Positions 20,423 through 30,053 of a stretch of DNA of 64,000 bases are shown here, one piece after another. The notes under the pieces are model-generated. The model was not told the origin of the DNA, ran no database searches, and was given only the letters and a program-made list of their open reading frames with translations. Origin of the DNA: Xanthomonas arboricola (GTDB taxonomy: Bacteria; Pseudomonadota; Gammaproteobacteria; Xanthomonadales; Xanthomonadaceae); the NCBI RefSeq assembly GCF_003353015.1, contig NZ_QREM01000007.1:732112-796111 (forward strand), read 5' to 3'. Position 1 is the first letter of the stretch. Every line of letters begins with the position of its first letter. The translations under genes were made by a program, and so were the position numbers.

Positions 20423-22009
20423 TCAGGGCGCGTCGCAGCGTGCGGCATCGGCGGCGCTGGCGGCTGGCAGACGCTGCGCTTGCGGGGCCAGAACTTCCCA
20501 TTCCTGCACGGCGAGCGCGGCATGCCGGGTGCCGGCGCCGGACGCGTCCAGCACCACCCGCACGCAACGCGTGGTCACCGGCGCGAACGACACCGCCTGG
20601 TAGCGATCGGTGCGCGTGCGGTAGCGCTCGCGGGTTTGCACCGGCTGCCACTGTCCGCCCTGGCGTGCCTCCAGGTGCCAGTGCGCCGGCGGGGCCACGC
20701 CGGTTGTGGCGCCGGCTGGCTGGTCGGCCCAGAACACGATGCGGGTGCGATCCAGCGTGACCGGCCGCGTCCAGCTGTATTGAAGCCATTGCTGCGGCGG
20801 GTTGTGTGGCGTCCAGCTTCCCCAGAGTTGCGGCGGCAGCGGGTTGGCCTTGACGATGCCGTCGTTGAGCGCGCCCATCCAGTACTGCACCGGGATCTGC
20901 GGCCCGTTGGATGCGCTGGCATGGGCCGAGGGCGCCTGGTTGCGGCGCGGCGGCGCCGACGGCAGCGGACGGCGGGTTGGCACGACGGTGCGGATGCGGG
21001 CCGGCTGCGTGCTGTCGTCCCAGTCCAGGCGATCGATCGCCACGCTGCGGCGGAAATGCCCGCCGCCGGCCGCGTCGGCAGTGTGATAGACCAGGTACCA
21101 CTGCCCATGGAAGGCGACGATGCCCGGATGCGCGGTCGTCGAGGACACCGGCGGCAACACGATGCCACGGTAGGTCCATGGCCCCAGCGGCGTGGGCGCG
21201 CTCGCGTAGGCGATGCACGCGTGATACAGCGTGGGCGTGCACGCCGAGCCGCGGCCGGCGTTGTTGGCCGCATACGCCAGGTAATACGTGCCGTTGCGTT
21301 TGAACAGCCAGGGCGCCTCGAAATAGCCGTCCGGTGTCTGCACCCGCACCGGTGTTGCCTTGAAGGTCACCATGTCGCGCTGCAGCTCGACGCCATACAG
21401 CGCGCCGAACGTGCCCCAGTACAGATACACACGCCCGTCGTCGTCGGCCAGCACGGTGGGGTCGATGTTCTGGATGGTGTTGCGGGCAGGCACCGACTGC
21501 GACACCACCGGGCCTTGCGGATGCGCGTCGGTCCATGGCCCGAGCGGGCTGTCGGCCACCGCCACGCCGATCGCGAACGGATCGGGGTTGGGCGAGTTGC
21601 GTTGCTGCACCGGTGCATACAGGTAGTAGCGCCGATCCGGGCCCTGCACGATCTGTGCGGCGTAGGCATGGCGCCTGCGGGCCCAGGCGAACACCTGTCG
21701 CGGTCGCAGCACGTCGCGGTAGTGCGTCCACTCGCCGCTGGCCGGCTCGGCGCTGACGAACGCCTGCCAGCCCGGCATCACGAAGGCATTGCGGTTGGCG
21801 GCGGCGCTATCGCGCCCGGCGATGATGTACAGCTTGCCGTCGGCCACCAGCGGAGCCGGGTCTGCCGAGTATTCGCTGCCGTCGGCGAGGATCGGGTTGC
21901 CCGGCACGTGCAGGTGCGCGCCCCGCGGCGGCAGCACCGCACAGGACGCGACGCTGCCCAGCGCCACGTTGCACGCCAGGGCACATGCGCGGGCGAGCGT
22001 GCGCGTCAT
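20423..22009 (-). CDS. Exported GH43-type glycosidase with C-terminal beta-sandwich
   Basis: GH43 enzymes remove arabinofuranosyl, xylosyl or galactosyl units from plant glycans. The 528-residue protein has a signal peptide (ARACALACNVALGSVASCA). A five-bladed propeller shows the catalytic triad: Asp in YSADPAPLVADGKLY, Asp in NIDPTVLADDDGRVYLYWG and Glu in YFEAPWLFKRNGTYYLAYA. From about residue 370 a discoidin-like module follows, ending in VQEWEVL. A very similar module is present in the upstream 1456-aa enzyme. The ATG overlaps the stop of that gene by four bases (ATGA), so the two are translationally coupled. Exact substrate is unknown. An arabinan or galactan side chain fits the context. 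Confidence 0.9.
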   Translation of the reverse strand: MTRTLARACALACNVALGSVASCAVLPPRGAHLHVPGNPILADGSEYSADPAPLVADGKLYIIAGRDSAAANRNAFVMPGWQAFVSAEPASGEWTHYRDVLRPRQVFAWARRRHAYAAQIVQGPDRRYYLYAPVQQRNSPNPDPFAIGVAVADSPLGPWTDAHPQGPVVSQSVPARNTIQNIDPTVLADDDGRVYLYWGTFGALYGVELQRDMVTFKATPVRVQTPDGYFEAPWLFKRNGTYYLAYAANNAGRGSACTPTLYHACIAYASAPTPLGPWTYRGIVLPPVSSTTAHPGIVAFHGQWYLVYHTADAAGGGHFRRSVAIDRLDWDDSTQPARIRTVVPTRRPLPSAPPRRNQAPSAHASASNGPQIPVQYWMGALNDGIVKANPLPPQLWGSWTPHNPPQQWLQYSWTRPVTLDRTRIVFWADQPAGATTGVAPPAHWHLEARQGGQWQPVQTRERYRTRTDRYQAVSFAPVTTRCVRVVLDASGAGTRHAALAVQEWEVLAPQAQRLPAASAADAARCDAP

Positions 22010-25000
22010 GGCGTGGGTGCCGTGATCTGCAGGGTGAGCGGCACCGCAACCTGCCCGGTGGGCGCACGCCCCTGCGCCGTGCCGCTGAGCACGATCGAAC
22101 CTTGCTGCGCATAGCGCGCCGGCGCGAGCAGCGGCCACTGCACCGGCAGCCGCTCGCGCGAGCCGTCGTTGTACTGCACGCTGACAAAGCCCGGCAGCGT
22201 GGGCGGCTGTCCCGGCGCGGCCGTCACCACCGGCAATGCCTGCACGGTGGTGATCTGGCCCGGCGGGCTTGCACGCACCCAGATGCTGGCCTTGACCGGC
22301 AACACACCTGCCAGCAGGCCCTGCAGCTCCACCCTGCCCTCGCTGGCGAGCTTGCTCGGCGGCACCTCCGGCCATTGCACCGCCATCGGCAACACGCTGC
22401 CGTCGGCGAAGAACGCGGTGACGGTCTGCGGCAGCGCGGGGCGCTGACCGGGCGCGGTGCGCAGGTCGATGTCTTCCAGCTGCCTGGGCAGCTCCGATGC
22501 TACCTGCCACTCGTCCACGCCCAGTGCCAGGCGTCCACGCGGCGTGGCCTGCGTCGTCAGCACCGCACGCAGGCCGGTGGTCACGATCGGCGCAAACATG
22601 GCGGTGCTGGCCGCGCCGTGTGCAGCGACCGGGTAGCCGCCGGGGCTGGCGATGTCCTGCCAGCGGCCGTCGCGCAATGCCTGCAACTTCCAGCCCGTCG
22701 GGGGTGCGACACCGCCCTCGGGCTGGTCGTCCCACAGCAACAGCGCACTGGAGGACACGCGCACCGGCAGCGGCCAGCGGTACTGCAGCCATACCGACGC
22801 AGGCTGCGCGCGGCCGTAGCTGCCCCAGCGACGCGCGTTGCCCGGCATGCTCCCGGCAGCCGGAACGAAGCCGTCGTTGAGCGCCTGCACGCGATGATGC
22901 GCGGCAGTGACCTCGGCGCTGGCCGTCGCCACCCCCTGCAATGCAATCCACTGCAGCGCTGGCGCTGCGGGCGCGTCCACCGCGACGTCGGCGTGAGCGC
23001 GCTCGGTGCCGTCGCTGGCGGTCAAACGCAGCGTGTAGTGCCCGGCGCGGGTAAAGCGCACCGATGTCTGCAGCGCGGCGGAATCGGCAAACACCGCATC
23101 ACCGCCATCCGGCCCCTGCCACACCTCCCAATGCAGCTGCAGCGGCGCAGCGGACCGCCCATCGGCACCTATGCGGCCACGGACCACAACGTGCCCGGCC
23201 GCTGCCGGGTCGTCCAGTTGCCAGGCCTGCACCTGCACGCCCGCCTGCGGCGAGCCGGCGCCGTCCACGGCGGGCGGCGCCGCGCCAGTGTGGAACAGCT
23301 GCAGCTCCTTGATGCCGGTGCGTGCATCGCCCGCATGGCTGACGACCACGCGCAGCCGTTGCGCACGGATCGCCGGAAAGCGCACACGGTTGCGGTTGCC
23401 CGCGGCAAACGGCAGGTCGCGCACCTGGCCTGGCACCGTCTTCCAGTCCCCGTCGCGGAAATACTGCAGGGTGTAGCTCCAGGGCGCGGCATAGCCGGCA
23501 CGCGTGCCGGAGGGAAAGCCGTGCTGGGTACCCTCCGGCGAGGAGCTTCGGTAGACATACAGCACCAGTTGATCGACCAGCTGCGGGCTGCCCAGGTCCA
23601 GCGCGATCCAGTCGCTGCGCGCCGGCGAGCCGCGCGTGCCCCAGAACGGCGCGCTGGCGGTGCTGCCATCCACTGCCGCGGCGGCGGCGTACCCGGGCGT
23701 GGCGAAGCTGGCGACAACGGCCGCACCCTGGGCCAGGTTGCGGCTCGCCGCGCCGGCCAGCGTCACATCCACCCCGGCCTTGGCCAGGATCTGCGCGGTG
23801 CGCGCGTCGGCGGCAACCGGCACCTGGGTGATCGAGGCGATCTGCGCGGGATGCGATTCCAGCACCCGTGCAGGCCCCTCAGGATTGACTGCGTCCGGCG
23901 CCGCGCTTACCTGCCCGCTGGCCGGGTCGTAGATGACGTGCGCCAGACGATCGACGCGAAACGCAAGCTGGCCATCCAGGTAAACGCCGTACCCCTTGCC
24001 GACGTTGCCGCCGTAATGCGTCCCGTCGCGGTCCCAGACGATGCTCAGGTTGCGGCCGCGGTAACGCAGGTTGTCGGCGGCAAAATGCTCCCAGCCGATC
24101 GCGATCGGATACAGCTCGATCTTGCTGTCGCTGCGCGGACGCAGGCCCATCGCGTCTTCGATCATGCTGAAGTTGGTCGCGCCCAGTTGGGTATGGTGGA
24201 TCCATGAGCGGTAGCCGATGCTGCCGCCCGCAGCGGCGCTGCCCCGGGCCCAGAACTCGTTCTGGTCCGGGTAGCGGTTGTCGCCGTCGATGTAGGTCGC
24301 CCATGCATTCCAGTACAGCAGGCTGCGGTAGCTGCGCGCGCTCAGATACGGGCTGGGATACGTGCGCAGGGCGGTGCCCAGCAGGCGCAATCCCACGGTC
24401 GCATTGATGGTGGAAAAATTGTTGCTGCCGGCAGCGGCGCCGCTGCCGCGCGCCTTCAGGTCGACCTGGTTTGCGGTATAGAACGGAAACAGCGGGTACT
24501 GCGCCGCATCGGCGAACAGCCGCAACGCCCGCACGTAGCTGGGGTCGTCATCGGCATCGCCCCGCTTGGGCATCAGGCCGACGCTGAAGGGGTAGTAGTT
24601 GTTGGTCTCCTTCCAGTCCACCGGCAGGCGCGCGCCCCCGGCCTGGCGATGCTTGAGCAGATCGCCGTGCAGGCCCACCGAATCGGCATGCGCGCCATGG
24701 CCCTGCCACAACACGGCGAGCACTGCCTTGCGGATGCGTTGCGCGGTGGCCTGCATGCGGTGCGCGGTCGCGGTGTCGCCGGCCAGTGCGGCAGCTTCGG
24801 CGGCAGCCTGCGCGTTGGCATACACATAGGCGCTTTCGGTGCGGTCCATGCGGATGCCGCCATGCCGCCTGGCCCAATCGAACGACACCGCATCGGCGTC
24901 GTTGCCGGTCATCGCCGCCCACTCGTATTCGATCAGGCCGTTGTGGTTGAGATCGTAGGCGGCCAGCAGCCCGTCCACGTCGCCGCTGCCGTAACGCGCC

Positions 25001-26376
25001 AGCTTGGCTGCCAATGCCGCCGGGCCGCCATGCACCTGCAGCGATCGCCATGCGGCCGCGGTGATGTACTGCGCGTAGGAGTTGGACCAGTGTTCCGGCG
25101 AACCCGGGTTGTCGGTGTACTTGCCCCCGCCAGCGGTTTCGCCGGCGCTGAGCCAGCTGCCGTAGGCATAGAGCGGATCGCGCAGGTATTTCAGGTCGTC
25201 CACGAACATGCCGGTGGTCAGCACGATGGCGTTGTTGTAGCCCAGCACCCCTTCGATGGCGACCGGGAACTGGTAGTCGTTGCCCGGCACGTTGGCATCG
25301 AGCAGGTTGAAGCGCAGCAGCCACCAGCGATAGAACAGGCTCTTGGTGATGTTTTCGTCCGGCGTTTCCAGATACGGCACGTTGTCCACCCACCAGCGGT
25401 TGTAGCTGGCAACGTGGTGCCGATAGGCCTGTTGCGGCGATTGCGCCGCGATCTGCCGGTAGTCGGCGCGTGCTTCGGGCAGCTCGTCGGTCAGCAGACC
25501 CAGTTGCAGCTTGATCGCCGGCGTCTTGCCAACCGCCGGCACGGCCACCTCGCGCACCAGGCGCTGGCCCTCGACCCGGAACCCGTCGCCGGACAGGCGC
25601 GGGAATACCGTGGTGATGGCGTTGTAGGCATCGAACGCGCCGGTCAGCTCGTCACCGTCGGCGTGCTGCGCCATCGGCGAGCGTGCCTGGACCGACAGCG
25701 TATGCGCCGCACCGTCCAGACTGGACAGCACGATGCTGGCCACCGCCACGTTCTGCTCGGTGATGTACTTGACCAGGTGCATCCGCACGCCGGCAGCCGC
25801 ATCTTCGAACACCGTGCTGAAATAGCTGGGCGTCTGCCGCCGCTGCTGCGCACGCTCGGTCCAGTGCACAGGCGCGCTGCCCTGGGTGGATTCGATACGG
25901 AACAACGCGTCGTAATCGGTGGCATGCCAATAGGCGGCCTGCCCGACGAAGCCGGGCAGCTCCGGCAGATGCGCCGACAGATAGGCCGCGCGGCCGCGCG
26001 TGAACAGCCAGTTGTTGGTCTCCTCCGCACCACCGGCGCTGCCCTCGCGCACCAGCATGCGATCGATCCAGAAATCCTGCCCGGGCGCCTGCCCCGCGCC
26101 ATGGTCAAGGTCGGCGGCGTAGATGCGGGCCAGCTGCCCGCCGGGTGCGAAGGCCACGCCGGTGTCCGGCACCGGATGCGCCAGCCCGCGAAACTGCGGC
26201 GCACCGATCGCCGCGTTGGCGATGGCCGGTGGCGGCTCGATCGCCTGTGTGGCGGTGGCCGCGCAGGCGATCGACAGGCTGGCCATTCCGCACAGTGCGG
26301 CGGCGACCCGGCAGCGCAGCGCGGCGATGCCGCGCCGCTGCAGGCGTCGCCCTGGCTGCAGGTGATGGCTCAGCAT
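22006..26376 (-). CDS. Large multidomain exported glycosidase (MGH1-like catalytic domain, CBM and Ig-like modules)
   Basis: The 1456-residue protein begins with an Arg-rich N-region and hydrophobic segment (CRVAAALCGMASLSIACAATA). About residues 30-300 form a beta-sandwich. About 320-850 form an (alpha/alpha)6 toroid of the MGH1/GH63-like type (ITKSLFYRWWLLRFNLLD, KETNNYYPFSVGLMP, EFWARG..., YRSWIHHTQLG). A discoidin/CBM32-like module follows (DGSTASAPFWGTRGSP, IALDLGSPQLVDQLVLYVY). Then come Ig-like segments, a second discoidin-like module, and two bacterial Ig-like (Big_4) repeats (VTAFFADGSVLPMAVQW and VSVQYNDGSRERLPVQW). I cannot assign a CAZy family. The start is uncertain: a GTG at 26409 is an alternative. 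It is coupled to GH43 and downstream of a TonB receptor gene. Confidence 0.8.
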   Translation of the reverse strand: MLSHHLQPGRRLQRRGIAALRCRVAAALCGMASLSIACAATATQAIEPPPAIANAAIGAPQFRGLAHPVPDTGVAFAPGGQLARIYAADLDHGAGQAPGQDFWIDRMLVREGSAGGAEETNNWLFTRGRAAYLSAHLPELPGFVGQAAYWHATDYDALFRIESTQGSAPVHWTERAQQRRQTPSYFSTVFEDAAAGVRMHLVKYITEQNVAVASIVLSSLDGAAHTLSVQARSPMAQHADGDELTGAFDAYNAITTVFPRLSGDGFRVEGQRLVREVAVPAVGKTPAIKLQLGLLTDELPEARADYRQIAAQSPQQAYRHHVASYNRWWVDNVPYLETPDENITKSLFYRWWLLRFNLLDANVPGNDYQFPVAIEGVLGYNNAIVLTTGMFVDDLKYLRDPLYAYGSWLSAGETAGGGKYTDNPGSPEHWSNSYAQYITAAAWRSLQVHGGPAALAAKLARYGSGDVDGLLAAYDLNHNGLIEYEWAAMTGNDADAVSFDWARRHGGIRMDRTESAYVYANAQAAAEAAALAGDTATAHRMQATAQRIRKAVLAVLWQGHGAHADSVGLHGDLLKHRQAGGARLPVDWKETNNYYPFSVGLMPKRGDADDDPSYVRALRLFADAAQYPLFPFYTANQVDLKARGSGAAAGSNNFSTINATVGLRLLGTALRTYPSPYLSARSYRSLLYWNAWATYIDGDNRYPDQNEFWARGSAAAGGSIGYRSWIHHTQLGATNFSMIEDAMGLRPRSDSKIELYPIAIGWEHFAADNLRYRGRNLSIVWDRDGTHYGGNVGKGYGVYLDGQLAFRVDRLAHVIYDPASGQVSAAPDAVNPEGPARVLESHPAQIASITQVPVAADARTAQILAKAGVDVTLAGAASRNLAQGAAVVASFATPGYAAAAAVDGSTASAPFWGTRGSPARSDWIALDLGSPQLVDQLVLYVYRSSSPEGTQHGFPSGTRAGYAAPWSYTLQYFRDGDWKTVPGQVRDLPFAAGNRNRVRFPAIRAQRLRVVVSHAGDARTGIKELQLFHTGAAPPAVDGAGSPQAGVQVQAWQLDDPAAAGHVVVRGRIGADGRSAAPLQLHWEVWQGPDGGDAVFADSAALQTSVRFTRAGHYTLRLTASDGTERAHADVAVDAPAAPALQWIALQGVATASAEVTAAHHRVQALNDGFVPAAGSMPGNARRWGSYGRAQPASVWLQYRWPLPVRVSSSALLLWDDQPEGGVAPPTGWKLQALRDGRWQDIASPGGYPVAAHGAASTAMFAPIVTTGLRAVLTTQATPRGRLALGVDEWQVASELPRQLEDIDLRTAPGQRPALPQTVTAFFADGSVLPMAVQWPEVPPSKLASEGRVELQGLLAGVLPVKASIWVRASPPGQITTVQALPVVTAAPGQPPTLPGFVSVQYNDGSRERLPVQWPLLAPARYAQQGSIVLSGTAQGRAPTGQVAVPLTLQITAPTP

Positions 26377-26647
26377 GCCGCGCTGCCCCGGTGGACACTG
26401 CCGACGCACCGGCGCAAGGCCCCTCGCCGCTCACGCACCAGCGCCACCCATCCGGCGGCGTGGCGGCAGGCCACTGCCCGCGCGCGGCCACGCAGGCGGG
26501 CACCACCGCCCATGCACTGGATGCACGGCCACCGCGCCGGCCGGCTGCGTCGCAGCGCCGGTGCGCCGTGGCGGAGCAGCGGCGAGGACGGCGTGGCCGC
26601 ATGCGCATCGCCGGCACGGGCAGCACCCGCGCACCCATCGACGCCCG

Positions 26648-29461
26648 TCAAAACTCCACCCGCAGCCGGCTCCAGAAATAGCGGCCCAGGGTGTCGTAGG
26701 TGGTCGCCTCGGTATTGGCCGCGTTGGAATAGCTGTAGAAACGCGGCGGCGCGCGGTTGCCCAGGTTATCCACGCCCACCGCCAGCGTGCCGTGCACGGC
26801 CGCGATCTTCCGGCTCAGCGAGGCGTCGTGGTACACCATCGAGCCGATCGGAAAATAGCGGCAACTGCCATCGGCATTGGTGTCGGCACAGAATGCCTCG
26901 TACCGGCTGCCGTTGACGGTGCGCCCCAGATAGCGGGTAGTCCAGCTCGCGTGCCACGGGCCCCTGTCCCAGGCCAGGTTGGCCACCGCCCGCCAGCGCG
27001 GCATGTTGCCCCAGCTGGAGTTTTCGCCGACGTAGTTGTGCGCGTCGCCAGCAAAGCGATAGCGGGAGAAGAACGTTGCATCCAGCCCGGCCGACAGGTC
27101 GCCCCAGGCGGCCTCGGTCAGCGTGTAGTGGAGGCCGGCGTCGTAGCCGCGAATATCGACCTTGCCGCTGTTGTAGGCGAACGGCACCGACACCCGGGTC
27201 AGCTGGCCGGACGCATCGCGCTGGATCAACGGGCAGAGCGCAGCATCGCGTGCGTCGAAGCAATCGCTGACCACCTGTTGCAGGCCGATCCCGCTCAGCA
27301 TGTCGTCCAGCACCACGCGCCAGCTGTCCACGTTGAGCGACAGCCCACGCACCGCTTCCGGGTCGTACACCAGGCCGACATTGTAGGAACGGCCGCGTTC
27401 GGGCTTGAGCCGGAAGCCGAGATTGTTGGCACCGGAGGTGACCACGTTGAACTGCGCGGTGTTGGTGAAGCTGCCATCGTTGGGCACGTTGGCGCAGGCC
27501 GGATTGCCGGGGCCTGCGTAGCCATCGCACGGGTCCTGGAAATCGCCGGTGGTGTCGACCACCGCGTTGTACGGCGAACCGTAGAGATCGCCCAGCGCCG
27601 GTGCGCGAAACACCTGCGAGCCGGTGGCACGCAGCAGTAGGTTGGCGATCGGCCGCCACTCGATCGCCACCTTGCTGTTGGTCGTGCTGCCCCAGGCATC
27701 GTAGTTGGAATAGCGCGAGCCCAGATTGAGATTCAGGCTGCTGGTAAACGGCACATCCTTGAGCAACGGCAGCAGCAGCTCGGCGTAGGCCTCGCGTACC
27801 GATTCCTCGCGCCCCTGCTGGAGGATGCAGCCATCGTTGTAATCGCAGTTGCCGTCGGCGTCGGCAGCGGCCACGTCGCTGCTGGTGCCCTGGGCAAACC
27901 TGTTGGTGCGGTAGACCAGCCCCACTGCCGCCTGCACGGCGCCGGCCGGCAGCGGGAACAGGTCGCCATTGGCGCTGATGTCGACAAACCGCATCTGGCT
28001 TTCGTCGATCAGGTCCACCGCCCGCTGGGTGCCGCGTAACGCGGCAATGGTGGCCGGGTCGTCGGGGTTGAAGATGTTGATCGGCGTGCAGCCGGCAATC
28101 ACTGCGCCTGGCGCACCACACCTGACCACGCCATCACTGTCCAGGAACGAGGCGCCCACCGCAGCGTTCAATGCCGAGGTCACCGAAAAGCCGGTGCGCA
28201 CCAAGGTGTCCTTGTAGCGCGCGTAGCCGGCCGCTGCGTCCCATTGCCAGCTGCTGCCCTCCACCCGCCCACGCACCCCGGCCACGAGGTTGGTCTGGAA
28301 CATGGTGGCGGTATAGACGCGCGTGTTGGCTTGGGTGGAACGCAGCAGATAGCGGTCCAGCTGGTCGCCGAACGGGTTGTAGTAGTTGTCCACCGCATCC
28401 TGCATCTCCATGCCGAACGCATCCAGCCGCGAAGTGGTCTTGCTGCGCGTCCAGAACACGTCCATGTAACCCTGCACGGCAGGAGTGACGTCGAAACTGC
28501 CGTGCAGCGAAGCGTTGGTGCGCTCGATCGGGGTGATCAGGTATTGCGCGTCGTAGGCGTTGTAGCTGTCGGTCGCGCGTTGATAGGGGCGAAAGGCCTG
28601 CGCGTCCACCGGGCCGGGCGCCACGCCGTCCACCGGCGTCACCACGCGCCCATCGGTCAGCAGCGCACGCGTATTTCCGCCGCGGATTTCACTGACCTGC
28701 CCATCGAGAAACTCCACCGCCTTGGCCGCGTAGCTGCGGTCGCGGTTGAAGACCGGATTCATCGAATTGCGACTGAGCCCCAGAATCAGCCCGCCGCGGT
28801 CCCAGCTCCTGCCCCATTCCAGCCCCAGCGTGCGTTTGTTGGCATCGCCGTGGGTACTCTGTGCGTAGTCGACGGTGGCGGCAACCCCGTCGTACTTGTC
28901 CTTGAGAATGATGTTGACCACGCCGCCGATCGCATCGGACCCATAGACCGACGATGCACCGTCGGTCAGCACCTCCACCCGCTCCACCATGGCCGCAGGA
29001 ATCGCATTGACATCCACGCCCGGGGCCGAAGCCACGCTGCTGGCGGGGCCGGCCATGCGATGCCCGTTGACCAGCACCAGGGTGCGCTCCGGGCCCAGGT
29101 TACGCAGCGACACCAAGGCGCGGCCATGGCTGAAGCCGGAGTTGAGCGCCGGACCGGGCATGAACCCGGCCATGGCCGGCATCTGCTGCAGCAGCCGGCC
29201 AAGCGTGCTCTGGCCGCTGTCTTCGATGCGCTGCCGATCGATGACGATCACCGGGCTGGCAGTTTCGGCATCCACACGCCGCAAATGGGTACCGGTGACA
29301 TTGATCTGTTCCAGCGTCTGCGGGGCGCTGCCTGCGTCGGCCAGCTGCTGCGCTGCCGCCGGCACGGTGGCCAGCACCAGGACCAGCACGATGGCGTTGC
29401 GCAAGGACGTGGGTTGCAAACGACGGCACGACGACGAAATCACGGAGCGGCTCGACGACAT
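26648..29461 (-). CDS. TonB-dependent receptor (second copy)
   Basis: This 937-residue receptor has a signal peptide (LRNAIVLVLVLATVPAAAQ). A TonB-box-like EQINVTGTHLRRVDAETASP is followed by the plug (LGRLLQQMPAMAG, VSLRNLGPERTLVLVNGHRM) and a beta-barrel ending SRLRVEF. The AAGGA site eight bases before 29461 decides the start. Two longer frames are possible. It shares the RRVDxETAxPV motif and the barrel sequence KALDVN/GYDAGLHYTLTE-type strands with the receptor at 14029, suggesting a duplication with related substrates. It precedes the 1456-aa glycosidase, GH43 and S9 peptidase on the same strand, so it likely imports their products. Confidence 0.92.
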   Translation of the reverse strand: MSSSRSVISSSCRRLQPTSLRNAIVLVLVLATVPAAAQQLADAGSAPQTLEQINVTGTHLRRVDAETASPVIVIDRQRIEDSGQSTLGRLLQQMPAMAGFMPGPALNSGFSHGRALVSLRNLGPERTLVLVNGHRMAGPASSVASAPGVDVNAIPAAMVERVEVLTDGASSVYGSDAIGGVVNIILKDKYDGVAATVDYAQSTHGDANKRTLGLEWGRSWDRGGLILGLSRNSMNPVFNRDRSYAAKAVEFLDGQVSEIRGGNTRALLTDGRVVTPVDGVAPGPVDAQAFRPYQRATDSYNAYDAQYLITPIERTNASLHGSFDVTPAVQGYMDVFWTRSKTTSRLDAFGMEMQDAVDNYYNPFGDQLDRYLLRSTQANTRVYTATMFQTNLVAGVRGRVEGSSWQWDAAAGYARYKDTLVRTGFSVTSALNAAVGASFLDSDGVVRCGAPGAVIAGCTPINIFNPDDPATIAALRGTQRAVDLIDESQMRFVDISANGDLFPLPAGAVQAAVGLVYRTNRFAQGTSSDVAAADADGNCDYNDGCILQQGREESVREAYAELLLPLLKDVPFTSSLNLNLGSRYSNYDAWGSTTNSKVAIEWRPIANLLLRATGSQVFRAPALGDLYGSPYNAVVDTTGDFQDPCDGYAGPGNPACANVPNDGSFTNTAQFNVVTSGANNLGFRLKPERGRSYNVGLVYDPEAVRGLSLNVDSWRVVLDDMLSGIGLQQVVSDCFDARDAALCPLIQRDASGQLTRVSVPFAYNSGKVDIRGYDAGLHYTLTEAAWGDLSAGLDATFFSRYRFAGDAHNYVGENSSWGNMPRWRAVANLAWDRGPWHASWTTRYLGRTVNGSRYEAFCADTNADGSCRYFPIGSMVYHDASLSRKIAAVHGTLAVGVDNLGNRAPPRFYSYSNAANTEATTYDTLGRYFWSRLRVEF

Positions 29462-30053
29462 CGGAAGTCCTTGTGCTTGAACAGGGCAACGGCTCATCCA
29501 GCGCGCACGGCCAGGCCGCACCGCATTGGCGCCAGCGGAAAGAGATCACGACAAAAAAACGGCACTGCGCTGCCGATAGAACGGCAGCTGTCCACCACGC
29601 GACGGTGCGGCTCCCCCCTGAGAGCACGTGCCCAGGCATTGCCGGGCGACGCAAAAAAAGCTTGCGGCAACGCCAGCACGACGTCTTGACGAATTTATCC
29701 GGCTCGCATGCGGAAATTGACGTGCTTGTGCCCGTTTATCGGCATAGCAGCCTGCAGGGCGCGCCTTCCCGCCGCATCGCCTGATCGTGCCTGCTGCCCA
29801 GGGTGGAGACGCAAGCTGCAGCTTGTGTCGGCGTCGGGCGTGGCACTGGCACATGCCTGCGCGGCATCGTGCGACCGAGCTCCTGCGCGTGCATCGACGC
29901 CGTCCGGATCGGCCTGCGATCTGCGGCACCGCAGCGCCGCATGCATGCCCGAGCTGCACACAGGTGCACGCGCGACCGGCCCGCCGGGCCACTCCCGGCG
30001 GCGTGCAACGCACGGCTGCGCCGTACCGCCGGGCTAGTACGCGGTGCCCTGCC
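29462..30053. other. Promoter region of the second TonB receptor
   Basis: These 592 bases hold no supported gene. They contain A-rich tracts (near 29562 and 29651) and the half-palindrome at 29708. The promoter for the 26648-29461 receptor and its downstream glycosidase genes is presumably here. Confidence 0.5.
29708..29725. promoter_or_regulatory. Partial copy of the shared palindrome
   Basis: ATGCGGAAATTGACGTGC keeps the left half ATGCGGAAAT of the 17-bp sequence found at 32489 and 52425, while the right half is degenerate. It sits 247 bases upstream of the second TonB receptor start. It may be a lower-affinity site for the same regulator. Confidence 0.4.

Noticed and set aside
18063..21731. 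Very long minus frame suggesting a 1222-residue fusion protein
   Set aside because: Only the part from the GTG at 20381 resembles the S9 peptidase. The upstream part overlaps the GH43 gene in another frame.
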